Assembly: GCF_964199755.1 (NCBI RefSeq)
Contig: NC_133896.1
Span: 68,799,142-68,863,141 of the forward strand
Source: Larus michahellis
Taxonomy: Eukaryota; Chordata; Aves; Charadriiformes; Laridae
Direction: 5' to 3'
Length of the DNA: 64,000 nucleotides
Shown here: in pieces, positions 21,879 through 37,003 of the stretch
Layout of the letters: every line of letters starts with the position of its first letter
How positions within the stretch are numbered: the stretch's first letter is position 1
Translations under genes and position numbers: made by a program
The notes under the pieces: generated by a model
What the model was told of the DNA's origin: nothing
The model's input: only the letters and a program-made list of their open reading frames with translations
Database searches by the model: none

Positions 21879-24800
21879 CTGCAAAAGAGTGAGAAAGAAA
21901 AGGGTAAAGGGAAAAAATTCCCCAAAACCCACATCTTGCAGCAGTGCTCATGGGTCTAGCCATGTCTTGTAGACAATGACCTTTCTAGTGATGAATATCC
22001 ATATTCTCTGGAGAGGGCTGCCCATCACACACTGGCAGTCATAAAAAAAAAAGGCTGAGAAAACACCAACTGTCCCAGCAAAGAGAGCCCTATTCACACA
22101 AACGAGGGGCATGAAACTCCTTCCTGCCACAGATGGCTAGAGGGCAGTGGAGCAACATGACCTACAAACGGGCTTTAAAGCCAAGCGGTGGTGCTGGGGA
22201 AGGACAACGCTTCACAGTGCCGGAGGCTGGAATGGAAAGCAGTGTTATCACAGAGGAGTTCCCAAGTACCTACTGAGAGCAAGTGAGCTGCTTGGGTCTG
22301 TGTGCACAGCAACACGTTCTGAAGTGAAACACCCAGCTGACATTGCAGCACACCTGCAGGACTTCAAGTGTGCCTCCCCCCAGCCCCCACGCAGAGATAC
22401 ATACGTATACTCAGGCTTACTTCAATACTTTCCCAAAAAATATCTAGGGACAGGGAAGGTTAGACCAAGTGTCAAAGGCTTCTAGTTACATGAGCACAAC
22501 TCCAGTAACCCTCCAAGGAGACCTACTAGGAAGAAGGGGGAAACCAGGACCTGGGTTACAAGCTCCTCTGCCCCCATGGTGCATGCTCAGGGTTGACAAC
22601 CCTTGGCCTGTCTTGTAGCTGGGCAGTGCCCAAGGGAAGAGGCATGCAGGGAGGGCAGAAAGCATTATGCAGAGAGTGGCCTCCCTCACCCACCAAGAAA
22701 TAGAAGCTGGTAAGAGCACAGCGCATGCTCCTCATCCAGCCAGCCGTAGCTGATGGGTGGGTCAGGCCAGCAGCCCAAGTAGTCACATCTGCTACAGGAA
22801 GTCCCAGAGCAAGGAAGGTCCAAGAACAACACAGCAAGTGTCAATAACACAAGACTATCTAGCAAATGCCAAGGCAGGCAGGATAAGAATCCTGCTTATG
22901 GACTTTGCTGCCTTAGATGCAACAGTCCCACAACTGCACAGAGAAGTCGCTGGTTCAAGTTGTCTTCAACTCTTGATGAGCAAGGCCTGGCTGAAAGTGG
23001 GCACTACCTTCCCACCAGACCTCCTTCACCCAGGGCAATAACCCAGCTACTGCAAAGGTACCTTCTGACCAAAAATGGGTTGAAAGCACCAAGGAGCCTA
23101 AAGAGATGGTCTGCTAACCATCAGAAACCTGGGCTAGTGATAGATGATCCTATTTCATAGTAGCAACCCCTCACACTGTGTTTTAAATAACTAAGTGTGC
23201 TGGTGGAAAAGAGGAAGTGAAAGCAGAAATTAATTCAAACTCTGAAGGAAGCCACAGTAATAATTTCAAGAGACCATGCATTTCCCAACTTTTCAAAGGG
23301 TCTTAGAAGTCCCCGAGACCAAAACACAATCTCAAATGTGTCTAAAACACACAATAGTCCACAGGCAGCCTCTTAACCATGAGCTTTTTTTTTTCATTTA
23401 GTTGTTACATTAATAGCTTCCTAAACCACAGGCTTAGCCTTTGCTGCATTGCTTTTTTTTCCTCTGTTCCATTCAAATCCCTATTGCTGCTAGTCACCTA
23501 TACCCTAAAGAGTGGGCTGGCTGGGGAGAGTACAGTCCTCTGTCCTCCTCTTTGGAACTCAACAGGGCTCCGAAACAGGTCAGGGTGACCCTTCTCCTAG
23601 GCTTGACTTTGCTGGAGGAGACACAGACGTTAATTCAGGTTGGAAAACTTGGACAGAATCCCTGAGATTAAGGGGAAAGTGGGGATTTAGCATTAAGCCT
23701 GTGGCAGGACCTTGGCTTTGTGCAAAGTCCTCAGGAGTTGTCCACATAAGCAATATTTCCATAGCCTAGGCAAAGCCTCAACTTGCACATATTTTGTTTT
23801 TAGATTAACATTTATTTTCAATTCAAAAGTAATTCAGCTCAAAAGCAAGGTGTTCATGTTACAACTAATAAAACAGTGTATATACTCTGATACTAACTCC
23901 TGCTGAGTTAAATACCACTTCCTGAACCATCACGGCTGAGACCACAGGAAGCTGGAAGTAGTATTGACCCTGCGCTGCCCACATGCCATTTGCCTTGAAA
24001 CCCGCACCCATCACAGCGACCTTCTTGGGCTCCACCAGTTTTGCCATTCCCACACAAGTCTAGTCTATGCCAAAAGCTTCATGCGGGACCACAGCAGTAA
24101 TCTACAGCTGATCAGGTTAACCCATGCTTGCTAATTTGGGCTGGTAACAACCAGCTGACTTTATAGCAGGAGCACAGACTGAACAAGTCTCCCCATCTTT
24201 CAAGGTGCAAGAAGTTGCACCACCCTCCGCCCACGCCACACTACATATGCAGAGGGGCAGATGTTCTCCCACAGTTCTAGCAGAACCGTGATGCAACACA
24301 AGCCACTACAGCTGCAGGTTGCACACAAGCGGCCAGATATGCTGGTGAAACTAGCTGAGCAGCGCCAAAGAGATTTCTCACTTGCAGAAACTGTACAGCA
24401 AAGCCTCTTCCACCCAAACCTAGCCAAACTGTGCTAGGATGACCTACTTTTTCTCATTTATGGTAATTCCAGTCTATTGATGGAGGGTGAGTTGAACAGT
24501 CAGGTGGCAATAAAAAGACTAAATAAAACATCACCCTGCAGAGGGATCAAGGTAATATTTCTTACAAGATGAATAGAACAGAAATAGATGTCAAGACAAT
24601 TCCTTGGGGGTTTGCCACCTGCCACATCTTTCCAAGGAAAGCTCAGAATGTGTCTTTAAAACCCAGATTCCCTATATTTTTTGTCGCACTATTTCACACT
24701 GCCACGAAAGTAATTTGTTTCGGTCTGAACACTCATGAAAGGGGCAACCAAGAAGAAATGCACCATTGTGTTTTCCCACTCCATGCTTTAAAAGGGGCAC

Positions 24801-27800
24801 AGACCAGTCCAGGAAGCTCTATTCCCAAAGCAGAAAATAAAAGTTAAACAAAAAGACCCAGATCTATTCTGGACATGCCCATACAGCTAGGCCCAGAAAG
24901 GCAGGGCATAGCAGCTCAGCACAAGGCTCTGCAAGTGCATCATCCACACTGGCTGACTAGAAGCTGTAAGAGGAGCTTGACCCTGTCTGCCTGTGCGTGT
25001 TCCTCACATGAATTCCTGGAAACATGCAGGGTAGTGCCTGTCTATATCTCTGTCTATATCTCTACAGACTCAAATACTCTGTTTTGAAAGGATTTATGCT
25101 TTTCAAAAAACAGGCAGAAGCTTACAGAAGAAGTGTCCTCCCTGGGTGCCCTGCACAGATAAAACACCTCGACAAGAGCCTCAGTGCAGACAGAAAGGGG
25201 CTGAGCAGCCCCTGCCCTGCCAGGGTACCTGCTGTACCCAGAGATGTTAATGGGTGTGCAGGGGGAAGAGACCTACAATACACAAGGGTTCTTACCTTCC
25301 CCTCAGGGGGTCATCTCGGCTCTATGTAAAAAAGTTAGACACTACTCAAGGCAAGTCCACAGAAATAGAGACATTAAAAAAAAATCACCCATCATAGTTG
25401 CAAACTGCAAGTTTGTCCACCCCTGCACATGAGCAGAAGTAAGACAAAAAAGAACAATGAAAAAACCCACCACACTCCAAAGCACTTAAATGGTAAAAAA
25501 TTAAGACAAGGAGGCTTGAAGATGTTGATTTCATGAACTGACTTCCCTGAATCAAAGAATCACCACCCAGGCAGTAAAAGTCCCTGAGGGGTTCCAGCCC
25601 TCAGCTAATAAAGTTCTGCTTGGGTGGTCTAAAACACACCTGAGAACAGAAAAAAGGATTTCTCTCACACCACAAAATGGTTCCCTACTACCACAATACA
25701 AGGTCATTTTCTATTTTTTTTTTAAGTTAACTAGTAATTCCAGAACCCTCAAGTTTTAGATAATTACTTTGAATCAATGCAAGGGTCTTGGACAGTCACA
25801 AAGTTCATCCTGAGAAGTCAAATTCTTTAATGGAATCTCAGGATTCCTAAAGAGCAAACCCCAAACAGTCAAATGTAATCATCCTGATGCCACGTGAAGT
25901 TTTTCATCATTAAAACTTCAGAATCCTGGTAGTTTTCAATTCAGATTAAGAACTTTTCTGGTGGATGAAAAACATACCCTTTAATTGGGTGAAAAGAATC
26001 TTTAGTTCAAGAATGAGAAAAGATGGAGATAAAGGCTACAAACACCCTCTGCATTCAGATTAAAACTAGATTATTCACTAAAGCTGCTTTAGGGCTGCTG
26101 AAAGTCCTAGAGTTAATTTTATGGAGTACGTTTATTTTTTAATTGAAATACCAATTAATTTTAATACATTATTCCTTTTCACACTTTCAATTCACTCATT
26201 AGACAAGCAAGCCCTATGTGTTAACAGCTGCCTCTGAGAAACCACTAGATGCCTTGAAGTGTTCAACAGATAAGACTACAATCAGGGTTTTGGACCAGTT
26301 CTTTTCATTTTCCTTAGGAAAAAAAAATGGAGGGGGTATTTCAAACACAATTTTAGGACCCTTAAATCATCTCTGAGGAGTCAGTGGGGAGCATGTCCAC
26401 TCCAACTCAACATTGTGTTGTTATGCAGGACTGTGGAGAGGCATATGTTAAGTAAACATAGTTACAGTCAGAGGAGAGCACATCCACCAGCATCTTGTCA
26501 GCACAGAATGACCGACCTCATTCCATGCCCACACATGCCAGTTTTCACAAGAGAATTCTGTGGATACTTTCCCCAAAGCAAGTCTCCAAAGCAATCATGA
26601 CACTTTAGACAGGACTGAGTACATCCTAAGGGATGGGACATACTGCTGTCCTCCAGCAGCACAGGTCCTTCAGGTCTGGTGTCCCATCTTCTGTTTCTCC
26701 CTCTCATCCCAAAGATGTATTAGCCTTTAAAAGTTACACGGAACTCGCCAGAGCAGCTGTTCCCAGCTGTGGCCCACTGATGAGGGGTGGCAACACTACA
26801 GTCAACAGCAGGCAGGGCCAGAATCCCCCCTCTGACTCCAGGCTTTAAGGAGAGACGACACTGCAAGTTTGCAGAGCCAAAAAGAGGAATAGGCAGGACT
26901 GCAAGATAATTTGCACTCCATGGCTCTTCAACGCCTGCATCTCCTCCCATATCAGTGAGCTACCTCTTCTAGTTCTGTGAGGGGTCAGCCAAGGGAAAAG
27001 CCTCATCTGCTGTACAGCACTCTTCTCCCACAGCCCTTGCTGGTGATGCCATGCCATCTTGCGAAAAGAGGTGGCAGTGGCCATAGTTGCGCTGGAGAGA
27101 GACCAAACTAGGTCCTCCCTGCCATACCATTGTCACGTACTACGTATTTCAAGAGCAAACACCACACCTTTAATTTTCCCAGGTGCGGAGCTACACACAG
27201 AAACAGTGCAGCTGCGAAGCAGGCAAGGTTCCACCTGCTCCAAAACCAGTGCAGGGCCCTACTGTACCTCCAGGCACTGCAAGCACATCATCATCGGCTC
27301 CTCGCATGGCAGCAAGAATCAGCCAGTAGCATATGGTTACCTGTTAGGGGGAACTCTCAATAGCTCTCAAGGCTGCCATAAACAGGAGTAGGTCCCATAA
27401 TCGCTACAGCAACAGCACTGAGCCACCCTACACACTTCTTCACAGTTTTGGTACATCTTCAAGACAGCTCAGAAAAGAATCCACCCCACGAATAATGCCT
27501 CTGCTTACAATTGCTTTCCCCTCACACCCCTTCACCACCCCTCACAGCTCAGCCTGTGAGTTACTATTCTCAGCTGTATCAGACACTGTCTGGTTATGAA
27601 AACACACTCTTTCCAGCAGCAAAGCCACATGCCCATGGGACTCACTCCTTTAATAACTTGTCAGGATTCCGAGACACATTCCCATACAAGCACCTGGACA
27701 GACACACCATCAGTCAACGCACCTGTCGTGTGAGTTGTTAAGATACTTATCTTTAGGTCTCACATTTGAGTTAGGAGTGGGTTAAAGTCTTCAAAGCAGA

Positions 27801-30800
27801 AACTGCAGGAAGGGGGAAAAAAAAAAAAAAACAAAAACCTTCAACCTGTGCACTGCTTTCTCTGCCTGGCAGCTGAAAGATAAGAACTTTATTTTTGGCA
27901 CTCAGGATGACATCATTATTGAAAGAAATTAAGTTGTGCCTATTTGTCTCTTCCTGGACCTGGTGGCTCTTGTTTGTCTTGTAGGCAAACATTTCATTGT
28001 TGAGCTATGGAGCTTTTCACAGAACAAGGCATCTTTTTACAGGTAGGGAAACTGAGGCATTTGATATGACCTGACATTTTAAATTCACATATCAGGCTAT
28101 AACCACTCAATTTCACTGTCTTCCTAAAAACTTGCTACAGGCACAACTGCTTTACCTAACCAGCCATTACTGGAAAGTGAGGAAGAGAAACAGCACCACA
28201 GACCTATGAAGTTCCTTATTTGAGGATATTCTAAGCTGTGCCAGGCTGCTGCCTGTAGCACTTTGAGTCATGACAGGATAAGCAAATTGCACATCATACA
28301 GCCCACAGTCCCCAAAGGAATCCCCATCACCCTGCCACACTTGATTTCTAGCCCATAAACCCAACAGTAACTAAAGAGCCCAGGTAGCAGCAGGTATCAG
28401 AGCTTTTCCTCATATTTCTCTAGCTATGGAAGAAGCCTTACTACTCCTTCAGACTGCAACCACACGTGCACTTCAGACTTTGCACAGAGAGAAAAAAAAA
28501 AATCAGCAAAAGGGAAGATAGCTTGTTGATCTGCAAAAAAAAAAAAAAAAGAGATGAATAAATAGGATGCTATCACAACCACAGAAAACCTGTCCCTATC
28601 TCTACTCAGCCTGCAAAGGATATGCCAGCCTGTAACAGCGTTTAGAAGATCCCAAGATTTTGCCTCATCTGAGACCTGTTGTCCTCCCAAAATAGAATTT
28701 GACTCTAGGCTTTGGGAAAAAAAGCCGGGGGGGGGAGGGGCAGGGGGAGGAACAGAGACATTGCAATATATTAGCCAGGTGAAGGATGGGCTGAACAAGC
28801 TCCTTTGTGCATCTCTGGATGCACACACACGCACTACTGTGAAGCTAAAGCAATGGTTTGGTATCATCTGGTTAAGACCAAAGCTATTGGCTTGGAGTCT
28901 CTCAGGACTTTCTGCACCACAGGGAACACAGCTTCCAAACTACAGGCATTTTCCATGCATTTGCCTCTGAGGGAGGCTACAACATAGATAGCTTCATTTC
29001 AGGAGTGGCAAAACTTACAAGCCATGGGCAGAATACTTTGAGATGCCAGCAGGTCTGTGGCCTGGCACGGGACAGACAACAGACCCCATCCCCCAGTCAC
29101 TTGTCATTTATTTGCTAGCCTCTTAGGAAAGATACTCTGCTTGTCGGGGAACCACTAGACTGCTTAAATCCAGCCCTCCCTGCTACACTCAAGCATGACT
29201 GCTGATTGCTTGAGGCTGTCAGCTTTTGTTTCTCTTCCTTTCAGATCGCACCCTCCTTTAAGACATGAATAATGCCACTACCAATCACTCCAGCAAAGAA
29301 AAAAGAGGCAGTTTACTTATAACACCTTTGCTGCAAAAATACATTGAAACATGTTGAATGCTTCCAGCTCCTAATAGTTTCAGTGTACGTTTATCTTCAG
29401 CAGCACTGAAACTCTAAATGGAACACAAAGATCAGACACTAATGGATGATTGTCCAACTACCTCCTTAACGGGCATTTTTACCTCTGCTTCTTTAGTACA
29501 GAGTGAACACCTCAGCCTGAACACCAAGTACTCCCAGCTGAGTATTCTGACTTAGAAATACATTGCACAGGTTTTTTGTTAGGGCTTTATTTTCCTTTTT
29601 GAAAGAAAAAAAACTTTACCAGAGACAATTCTAAAAAGAAGGTTTCAACTGGTCTTTTTATTAGAGATTTATTTCGTCTCCCCAAGGCCTGCTGCTGTTT
29701 CACATTATTTTTCATGACGACATGAATTGCACCAATCTTCTAGTTATCAGGGCAGTACTTTGACTTCTTAGGAAGAAAATCATCCTACTTCCTCATCAAC
29801 CTTTATTTTCATTTGGCTCAAAATGCTGTTGCCCAGCCCCTGTGCAGCACATCAATGAATAAGAAGGAGCACTGCCATATTACTAATTCTCTTTAAAAAA
29901 AAAAAAAAGAGTAGGCAGGAACTGTTGATTACTGTGGTTTCTATATCAGATCAGTGATGGAGGCAGCATGACAACACTTTTTAGTATTCTTCAGAAGCCA
30001 GCCTACAGATGCAGCTGGGCTGAAATTGAGTCAGCAGAAAGCCTGCAGCTCAAATTGCCCTGAAGCTTGGGGCTGGGATTTGGATTCAGCTAACCAGAGC
30101 TGGACCCAAATGGAATTTGCGCACCTTTATATTTCAGGCATGGTCACACCTAAGAGGAAGGGGCAAGATTTGGATCCTGACTGCCATAGTGCAGGTGACT
30201 TTCTGAATCTGTGACTAAGCTTTGCTCCCCCCCCCCCACCTGGTGTTGAGCAAAGTAACATCAATCAGGTAAGCCTGCCCTGCATTTCACCTCCCCATAA
30301 ATGTTAAGAAAATACTCTACCTTTCCTAAGGACCTGGCAGAAGGAAGCAGTGCAAATCCTGATGAAAAGACACCATCACCCTTACAAGACTGCTGGTCTT
30401 TACAGTGTTAGCTTCATGTTCACAAGTCCAACAGCCCAGCAGCTGCAACACAACCCTGCAGTAACGTCACAGGGCATACTCAAGCTGTTCTTACTGTTTG
30501 CTTCTTGGAAATTACTTGGAAAACAGGCAAGACCGAGCAATCACAATTCCAGCCTTTTGACGTTACAAAGGAAGGACAAACAGACCTAGAGCAGGGAACT
30601 CCTCAGTAATGTTGCTAAGTGGTGAGCACTGGAATAAACTCCAGTCATCACCAGTGACGTGCAAGTGACAGTGTCAAGCTAGAGAAATTCAAGACTCGCT
30701 TCCAGATTTAGAAGATGCCCCTGCTGGGGCATCAGCACTGGACACCTGCACTTTGGCATGCTTTTACAGTTAGGCAGCAGCAAAAGTGCTCAGTCCCTGG

Positions 30801-33800
30801 AGGAGAAAGGACAGTCTCTCTTACCACTTGGCAATAGTGCCTCTGACAGATGCAGGTGCCACTTGGACAGGCTTTGACAAGAACTGCAAACCAAGAGATC
30901 TCCAAAGTAGACTGGATACAGTAACTGTTATGCCACCTAGAGGACAAGAATATCCTCTTTATTTTAGTTTCAACACATGTCCTACCGTTGCCATGTGCCA
31001 GCATGAGCACAGATCATCCATGAGTCTGAAAATCAGGAATGCCACTTCATATTGCAACTTAGATGCCTTTCACAACTGATACCAACAGCGAAGAGGAATG
31101 TAAATTTGTCTTTCCCTTGCCTGACTGGCAAGTTAGATAAGCAAAGTTGGAAAAGGATCAAAAATAATAATAAAAAAAAAATCAAAGAGATGGCTGTATA
31201 GACACAGGTGGCCAGTAACAGGAGCACTCTGTCCACCTTTGGTCACTTCCACATCATATGACTAGACAAGAACTCCTCTTCCAGACTCATAAGTACCAAG
31301 AATATCTGTACTACTTTCTCAGAAAAAATCCAGAGGCTATAACGATGCTCACGATGCAAAAGTTCAAATACTAGATCAGCGTGGGTCATTTGAGAGTGCA
31401 TGTCCAAGGAGCAATACATTGTGAGAGAACCTCATCAAGGCTCCCTGCTTAGTTAAACAAGTATGCTGATGCAACAGCCAGGATAGCACTCACAGAGCCA
31501 CTAAGCAACAGCTCAGTGCACAGGACAATTTACTTTCGAGAAGATTTTTACAGCTCTTACTCCCCAGGATGATTTTAGTGGAGCCTGTTCACCTTATCAG
31601 ACTCAGAACATTCACTACAAAGAAAAGACTTAAAGCATTTACGGAAGAAGGGGTACATACACAAGCCTGTCTCAATATTTGACAGCTTCTACAAAACATG
31701 AAAATGAATTTTAAATGGGTTCCCTTCCTCCTAAACATCAAGTGTATCACAGCCATAAGCATCTCTTACATTCCTTACTTTTATGAACAATCATGTATCA
31801 GTACAGACAGCCAAGGAGGAGATCCACAGAAGGAAAGCCTGATGCTGGGCCTTTGATTACACTGAATACACTGAACCTTAGAAGAATTCTCTCCCACCGT
31901 ATTGTGTTCCAACCTCCTGCTTCCACCACGATAATTAAACTGATGAAGCCAGTGAAAAATTAAAGTCATCTTGAAGACATCTCTTAAGTCAGAAGCCCAG
32001 AAATCCTTGAGAACCTCAAAGAGGAAGTGTGCATCAAACCAGGCAGCCAAAAAATGATACTAACTCAAAACAGTGTTCACAGCCCTGATCAAAGCCTTTT
32101 GACAGCAGCGCCTCGTTAACATTGTAAGAATGAAAGAAAGCATCATCTCTTTGGAACACTTTTAACACAAAATATCTTCTTTGAAAGACACACAGCAGGA
32201 ACCATTTGGAAACTGTGACAGCAGAATCGCAGAACAGTTGCCTCCAGGAGCACACATTTCCTACTGCTGAGGCAAGCCTACACAGAGGCCCCAGCACCTT
32301 GCATCAATTTTCCACTCAACACTGCTGTAGGCTCTCTAGCTGTAGGTCTAAAAGCACGGTGGAAAAGCGTGTATTTCCACACATGGAGAAAATACACGAC
32401 CATGCATGAAATAATGCAAAGCATTTCACTTTCAGTTTTAGCTTCGGAGGAAACACAGATTAACATTGCATCCCAGGAAGCAAATACAAAACCAAAACAC
32501 AGCAACTAGCTGAGCTAAGTGGATTTGTTTTATGTGGCTGTTAATCTAAGGGTGTAACAACTACACTAAACTACCAGAAGTTACACTCACCAAGAAACAT
32601 ATTTTCTTCTTTAAAGTAGATGAAAGAAATAGCCCAATACATTAGAGAGACCTGGGCATTGCCCATTCACCATAAACTGCAGCAAAAGCATACTAGGAAC
32701 TGACCAAAGGTCACAGGGTTTTATCAGAAGATACGGCAGGTTCACTGACACTTAAACAGAAATCCAACATCCATGTGTGTGCAATGATTGCACACACAGT
32801 CCAGTCCCCCTCCTTGTACCTTCCATGAAGCTGAGATTTTAAAGGAAAGTGGTGAGCAAAATGCTGAGGTAGAAGGGGTTTAGAACCACAATGACTCTCT
32901 CCTCTCTCGTGAGAAAGAGCAGCATTCAAGGATATATTAAGATGTACAGGCTTCTCCTCATGTTCAGCAGCCAAGTACAGTCCAACCAAAGCCCACCACA
33001 GCCAGGAAGCACCCTGTCACCTCCACACAGTGCCATATTGGTGCAAAACAGTAAGAAAGCCATCAGACTGGATCAAGAACAGAAGTTACTAAGGGCCCAA
33101 GTCAGTGCTAACAACACTCTAAGCCAGGGGGCTACCGAAGGGGATGGGACTAAAGGGTTCTTAGAGCAGCTGTTGCAAAGAAGGGTGTGAAAGAGACATT
33201 AACACACCACTGTGCTCTACACTTGAGCACTTGCTTCAAAAATCATGCAGGAAGCAATGCCATCTCATCCAGGTATAAGAAGGCATCCAATGCACACCAC
33301 CAGCAGTTAGAGTCCTGTTCACTTCCCAATATAGTTGAGATAACGGCAGGATGTCCGGACATTGGTCACTACACACATCTGGTACAAATCAAGGCAAGCA
33401 CAAAAGCTTAACAGATTGCTTTCAAATCCAAAAAAAAAAGAGATTGGACACTCCGCATGACTCATAACATTTCTTACATTTTACCCCTCCTTTTCTTATC
33501 CTTCTTCTCCGGTCTGGGTAAAAAAAAAATAAAATCAGACTAGTAAAATCTCTGAGGAAGGGACCAACTATACACATTCTGTAATCATTACTGATGAGTT
33601 TTAATTAAAGCTAAACCCAGTTCCCTGCAACCCCCTCCAACCCCAAGATGAGCCATATCCAAAACTAAGAGGGGATCAGACTTCAAGTAGAAGCTTTGCA
33701 GCTTTGGCCAAGCCCAGCTGTGAGTTCAAGTCCCTAGTTAAAAATATTTGCATGTACGGGCTTTGCACAGGACACAAAGATAATTCCAGCCCCAAAACCT

Positions 33801-36800
33801 TTGTAATCTGACATAGAAGAAAACCCACAGCATGCTAAGAGATAACCGGAGGAAGGCACTTTGCAAAGAAATATCAGATTTCCTTATAAATTCTGCTCTT
33901 TCACTACTTGAGGAACTGCTAACTGGCAGAAATGAAATCTGCTCATCTGTACTCAATTCCCTTCAGCAAGAGAACCAGGCAGATTCCCCTACTGCTTGTT
34001 AGTTCTTACCCAGCAGGCACAGGAGCTGCTTTATCAAGGAGCCACCACCTCATAGCTGCTCCTCCACAGTTACGCCAGCAGGCTTTGCACTGAGCATATA
34101 AACCTTTTAACCATTATTAGATCCTTACTCCCCCATTCAATGAGACATAAGGGAAGCGATAACTTCTAAGCACCAGGACACTCCAGGAAGGTCTCCAAAG
34201 GTGGCAATCACTAGATTTATGTGCCTGCCTGCTTCCAGATTAAATGTTTTCATTCTATTACAGAATAAAAAAAAAAAAATCTATTTGATCTGCCAGCTCC
34301 TCAGACTCCTGCCGAGTGTGGATGACTCCTGTCATCCTGTTACATGGGAAAAACACAATACATGGAAACAACATGGCATAACTGACCCCAGGTGAGAGTG
34401 CTCAGCGAATATACACACACACCAGTCTTCCCTGATTATATATCACAGCTCTTATTGTTTTGGGAGCCAACAGAAATCAAGAGCCACGCTGATCACCTTT
34501 ACAAGGTGCTTACCTTGCAAAGGTATAACATCCCGGTGCTGGGGACGGGTACGCCTAGTTCTCAAGAGCAGGGACTCCAGGTTTGCACTTGTGGAGCGCA
34601 GCGCACAGTTCTGCTGAGGGTGCGTAGTGAGAAACCAAGCTAACTCACTGTCTCAGCGGTACTAGTGCCATCTGGCCTAATGTAGCTGTAAGAAATTGGG
34701 AGGCGGGGAACCCAACCAAACCACCTAACCAAAAAACAGTCTTATTTTTTCTTCCTAAATTCAGCGGATGTCACTAAATGCAAACATGGAGGAACAGCCA
34801 AATAAAAAGAGGAGATTTTCACACCAACCTTTCTAGTACAGGGCAGCCTATCCAGAAGGGTTACAATCAGACATTACACTCTACATGTATACAATGGAAG
34901 ATTTTGCCTCAGCTGGTCTCTAAATCCTGACAATCAGTAAAGACAGAGAAGAGACCTAGAAGCGAAGACAGGAAAATGGGAAGGGACAGGTTGAAGAAAT
35001 TCAAGCAAATAACAAAGTGCTAGAACGCTTGTTTTTATACAATGCATTCCCACACTGGTTTTGTATAATACCTTCAGCACAGAGAGATCACAAGGAGTAG
35101 GTGTTGCAAAGCTTTGCCCTAAGGAAGACTCCGAAAAGTGTTAAGTTTGTTATGTAAAAAAGTAACCACAGAGAGAAAAAAAACCACCGAAAACCCCCTT
35201 TTTAATTAATACCTTTTAAGATGTTATACTTCCACAGGCAGGTGAAGACAGAGTTTCAGTCTGATTAGCGACAAAAAATTAGAACAGAACACCAATCAGT
35301 TCCCCATAAGTGGACTTTTGCAAAAAGTCCTTTACCAAAAAAACAAACCAAAACAAAAAGCCTTAAAAATAATTTCCTGTTGGGGAACCACCTTGCTCCT
35401 TCCTCCACCAAATGCTTAACTATTTCAAAAAGGTAACAAGTACCCTACAACAAGATTTTTGGCCCACATACCCCAAGAAACACAAAGAGTTGACAACTTC
35501 TGAAATAAGCATGGACTTTCTGGACTAAGATTGTAGTGATTTATGTAACTCTGAAGCCCTGTAACTTAATTTTTTTTTTAATTAAAGCTACAAAATATTG
35601 TGCTTTAAAAGACAAGACACTCCCCACCCCCTCCCAAACCTACCAGTTTCAGAGCTGCTGTCACTCCAAGGTACAGAGAACGTCATCTGACCACATACAT
35701 TAGACAAACTCCTTTCTAAGGAACGGGACCTGCTCACTTAGTTCCTTTCCACACTACACAGCTTCCTGCTCCAGCCTCCAGTCACCCTGAACTGAACACG
35801 GTCAGAGGAATGTGCACGCTGCTCACAGCGAACAAAGAGGCAGCCAAGGCGCTCATCGCCTTAATAGCCGGCCAGACACCTACAGCTCTGTGGAAGGTAA
35901 GGAGACTGGAGAAAAGCAGATACTGAAATGACTCATCTGTATCAATCACCAGGTTTTCCTACAAATCACAGCACTATTATTAGGAACCCTTTATTGCCCT
36001 GCTTTCTTGCTGTAGCTGCCACTCCCACATCCCTCTGGTTGCTGGAAAGCTGAGGCAAGCATGGGTCCCTCTGGAGCTGCTGCTACAGGATTAACTCCTT
36101 ACTCTCCCCTGCCCAGCAGATATCCCTCCAGTCTGAAAACTCTCGCCAGAGACAGAGGGCGAGATGCTGGACTTTACCAAGTGGGCAAGAGAAAGCTTTT
36201 TACAGCCTATGAGATACCACCTAAGCGGGAGGAATCTGCAACAGAAACTGAGAAAAGGGGGCAGCGGGTGACTTGATGACAGCTGGGGAGAGCAGACGAG
36301 AGGCCAAGGTAAATAGCAGAGCAGAGGCTCCACCACAGCACAAGGAGAGCGGCGTGGATGGAAGAGCGGGGCAGAGCGCAGCCGAGCACAGAAGGCACGC
36401 ACCAGACAGAGTCAGCAACAGACTGAGAGCAGGAAACAAAGTAAAAGAAAAAAAAAAAAAAAGATAACCGAACTGCTGACGAGATAAGGTCGGATTCGGC
36501 GGGCAAAAGGGAAACGGGGGAACTGCGGGGAGACAGAAGAGATTCCAGCAGCAGTAAGAGAAAGCAGAAACCCCACACAGCCCTCTGCAGGGTCCCTCAC
36601 CGGCCACTTCAGCTAAACAGACCGAAGGGCTCCGAGAAGCAACCGGTAAGTCAGGCCCTGGGGCTCCCCGAGGCGCCAGGCCACCGTCAACCGGCGGGCC
36701 CGCTCCACCAGGCCCCACACCCGCCCAGCTCCCCGCCACCGCTGGCGCCCCTTCGCGGGGCGGGAGCCGCATGGCACAATCCCGGCACCCTCATCCCGGG

Positions 36801-37003
36801 AGGGGGATCGGGGTGGGCCCGCACCCCTGGTGGGACGCCACGATGCTCACTCCGCCGACTTCCCGCCCTGCCCGAGCGTGCTGGCGGCATCGCCCCGCGG
36901 AGGTGAAAGGGAGGGGAAAGGAACGGGCAGGCGCGGCCGCGAACGGCGGCGGTGACCCCCGGAGAGCCGCTTCCCCCGCAGGGCGGGCACGGGCGCTACT
37001 CAC
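21879..37003 (-). other. BID: BID intron 1
   Basis: 15.1 kb from the donor in the CpG island to the exon carrying the ATG. The sequence is AT-leaning and CpG-poor. It contains a possible MIR-like SINE remnant near 28.02-28.13 kb, scattered A/T runs (27819-27832, 28537-28552), and a small tandem duplication of CTGTCTATATCT at about 25038-25065. I see no other gene; all open frames are short and without recognisable domains. Confidence 0.7.
28020..28125 (+). mobile_element. Possible ancient MIR/CORE-type SINE remnant
   Basis: TTTTTACAGGTAGGGAAACTGAGGCA resembles the MIR core (TTTACAGATGAGGAAACTGAGGC). About 70 bases on, GGCTATAACCACTCAATTTCACTGTCTT resembles the MIR 3' part ending TTAACCACTATGC..CTGCCT. 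The middle is diverged and shortened. This is based on remembered consensus, not a search. Confidence 0.4.

Noticed and set aside
36221-36772. 183-codon - strand open frame next to the CpG island
   Set aside because: Long frames are expected in GC-rich DNA with few stop codons. The Pro/Leu/Ser-rich product matches no family I know, and it lies in BID intron 1.
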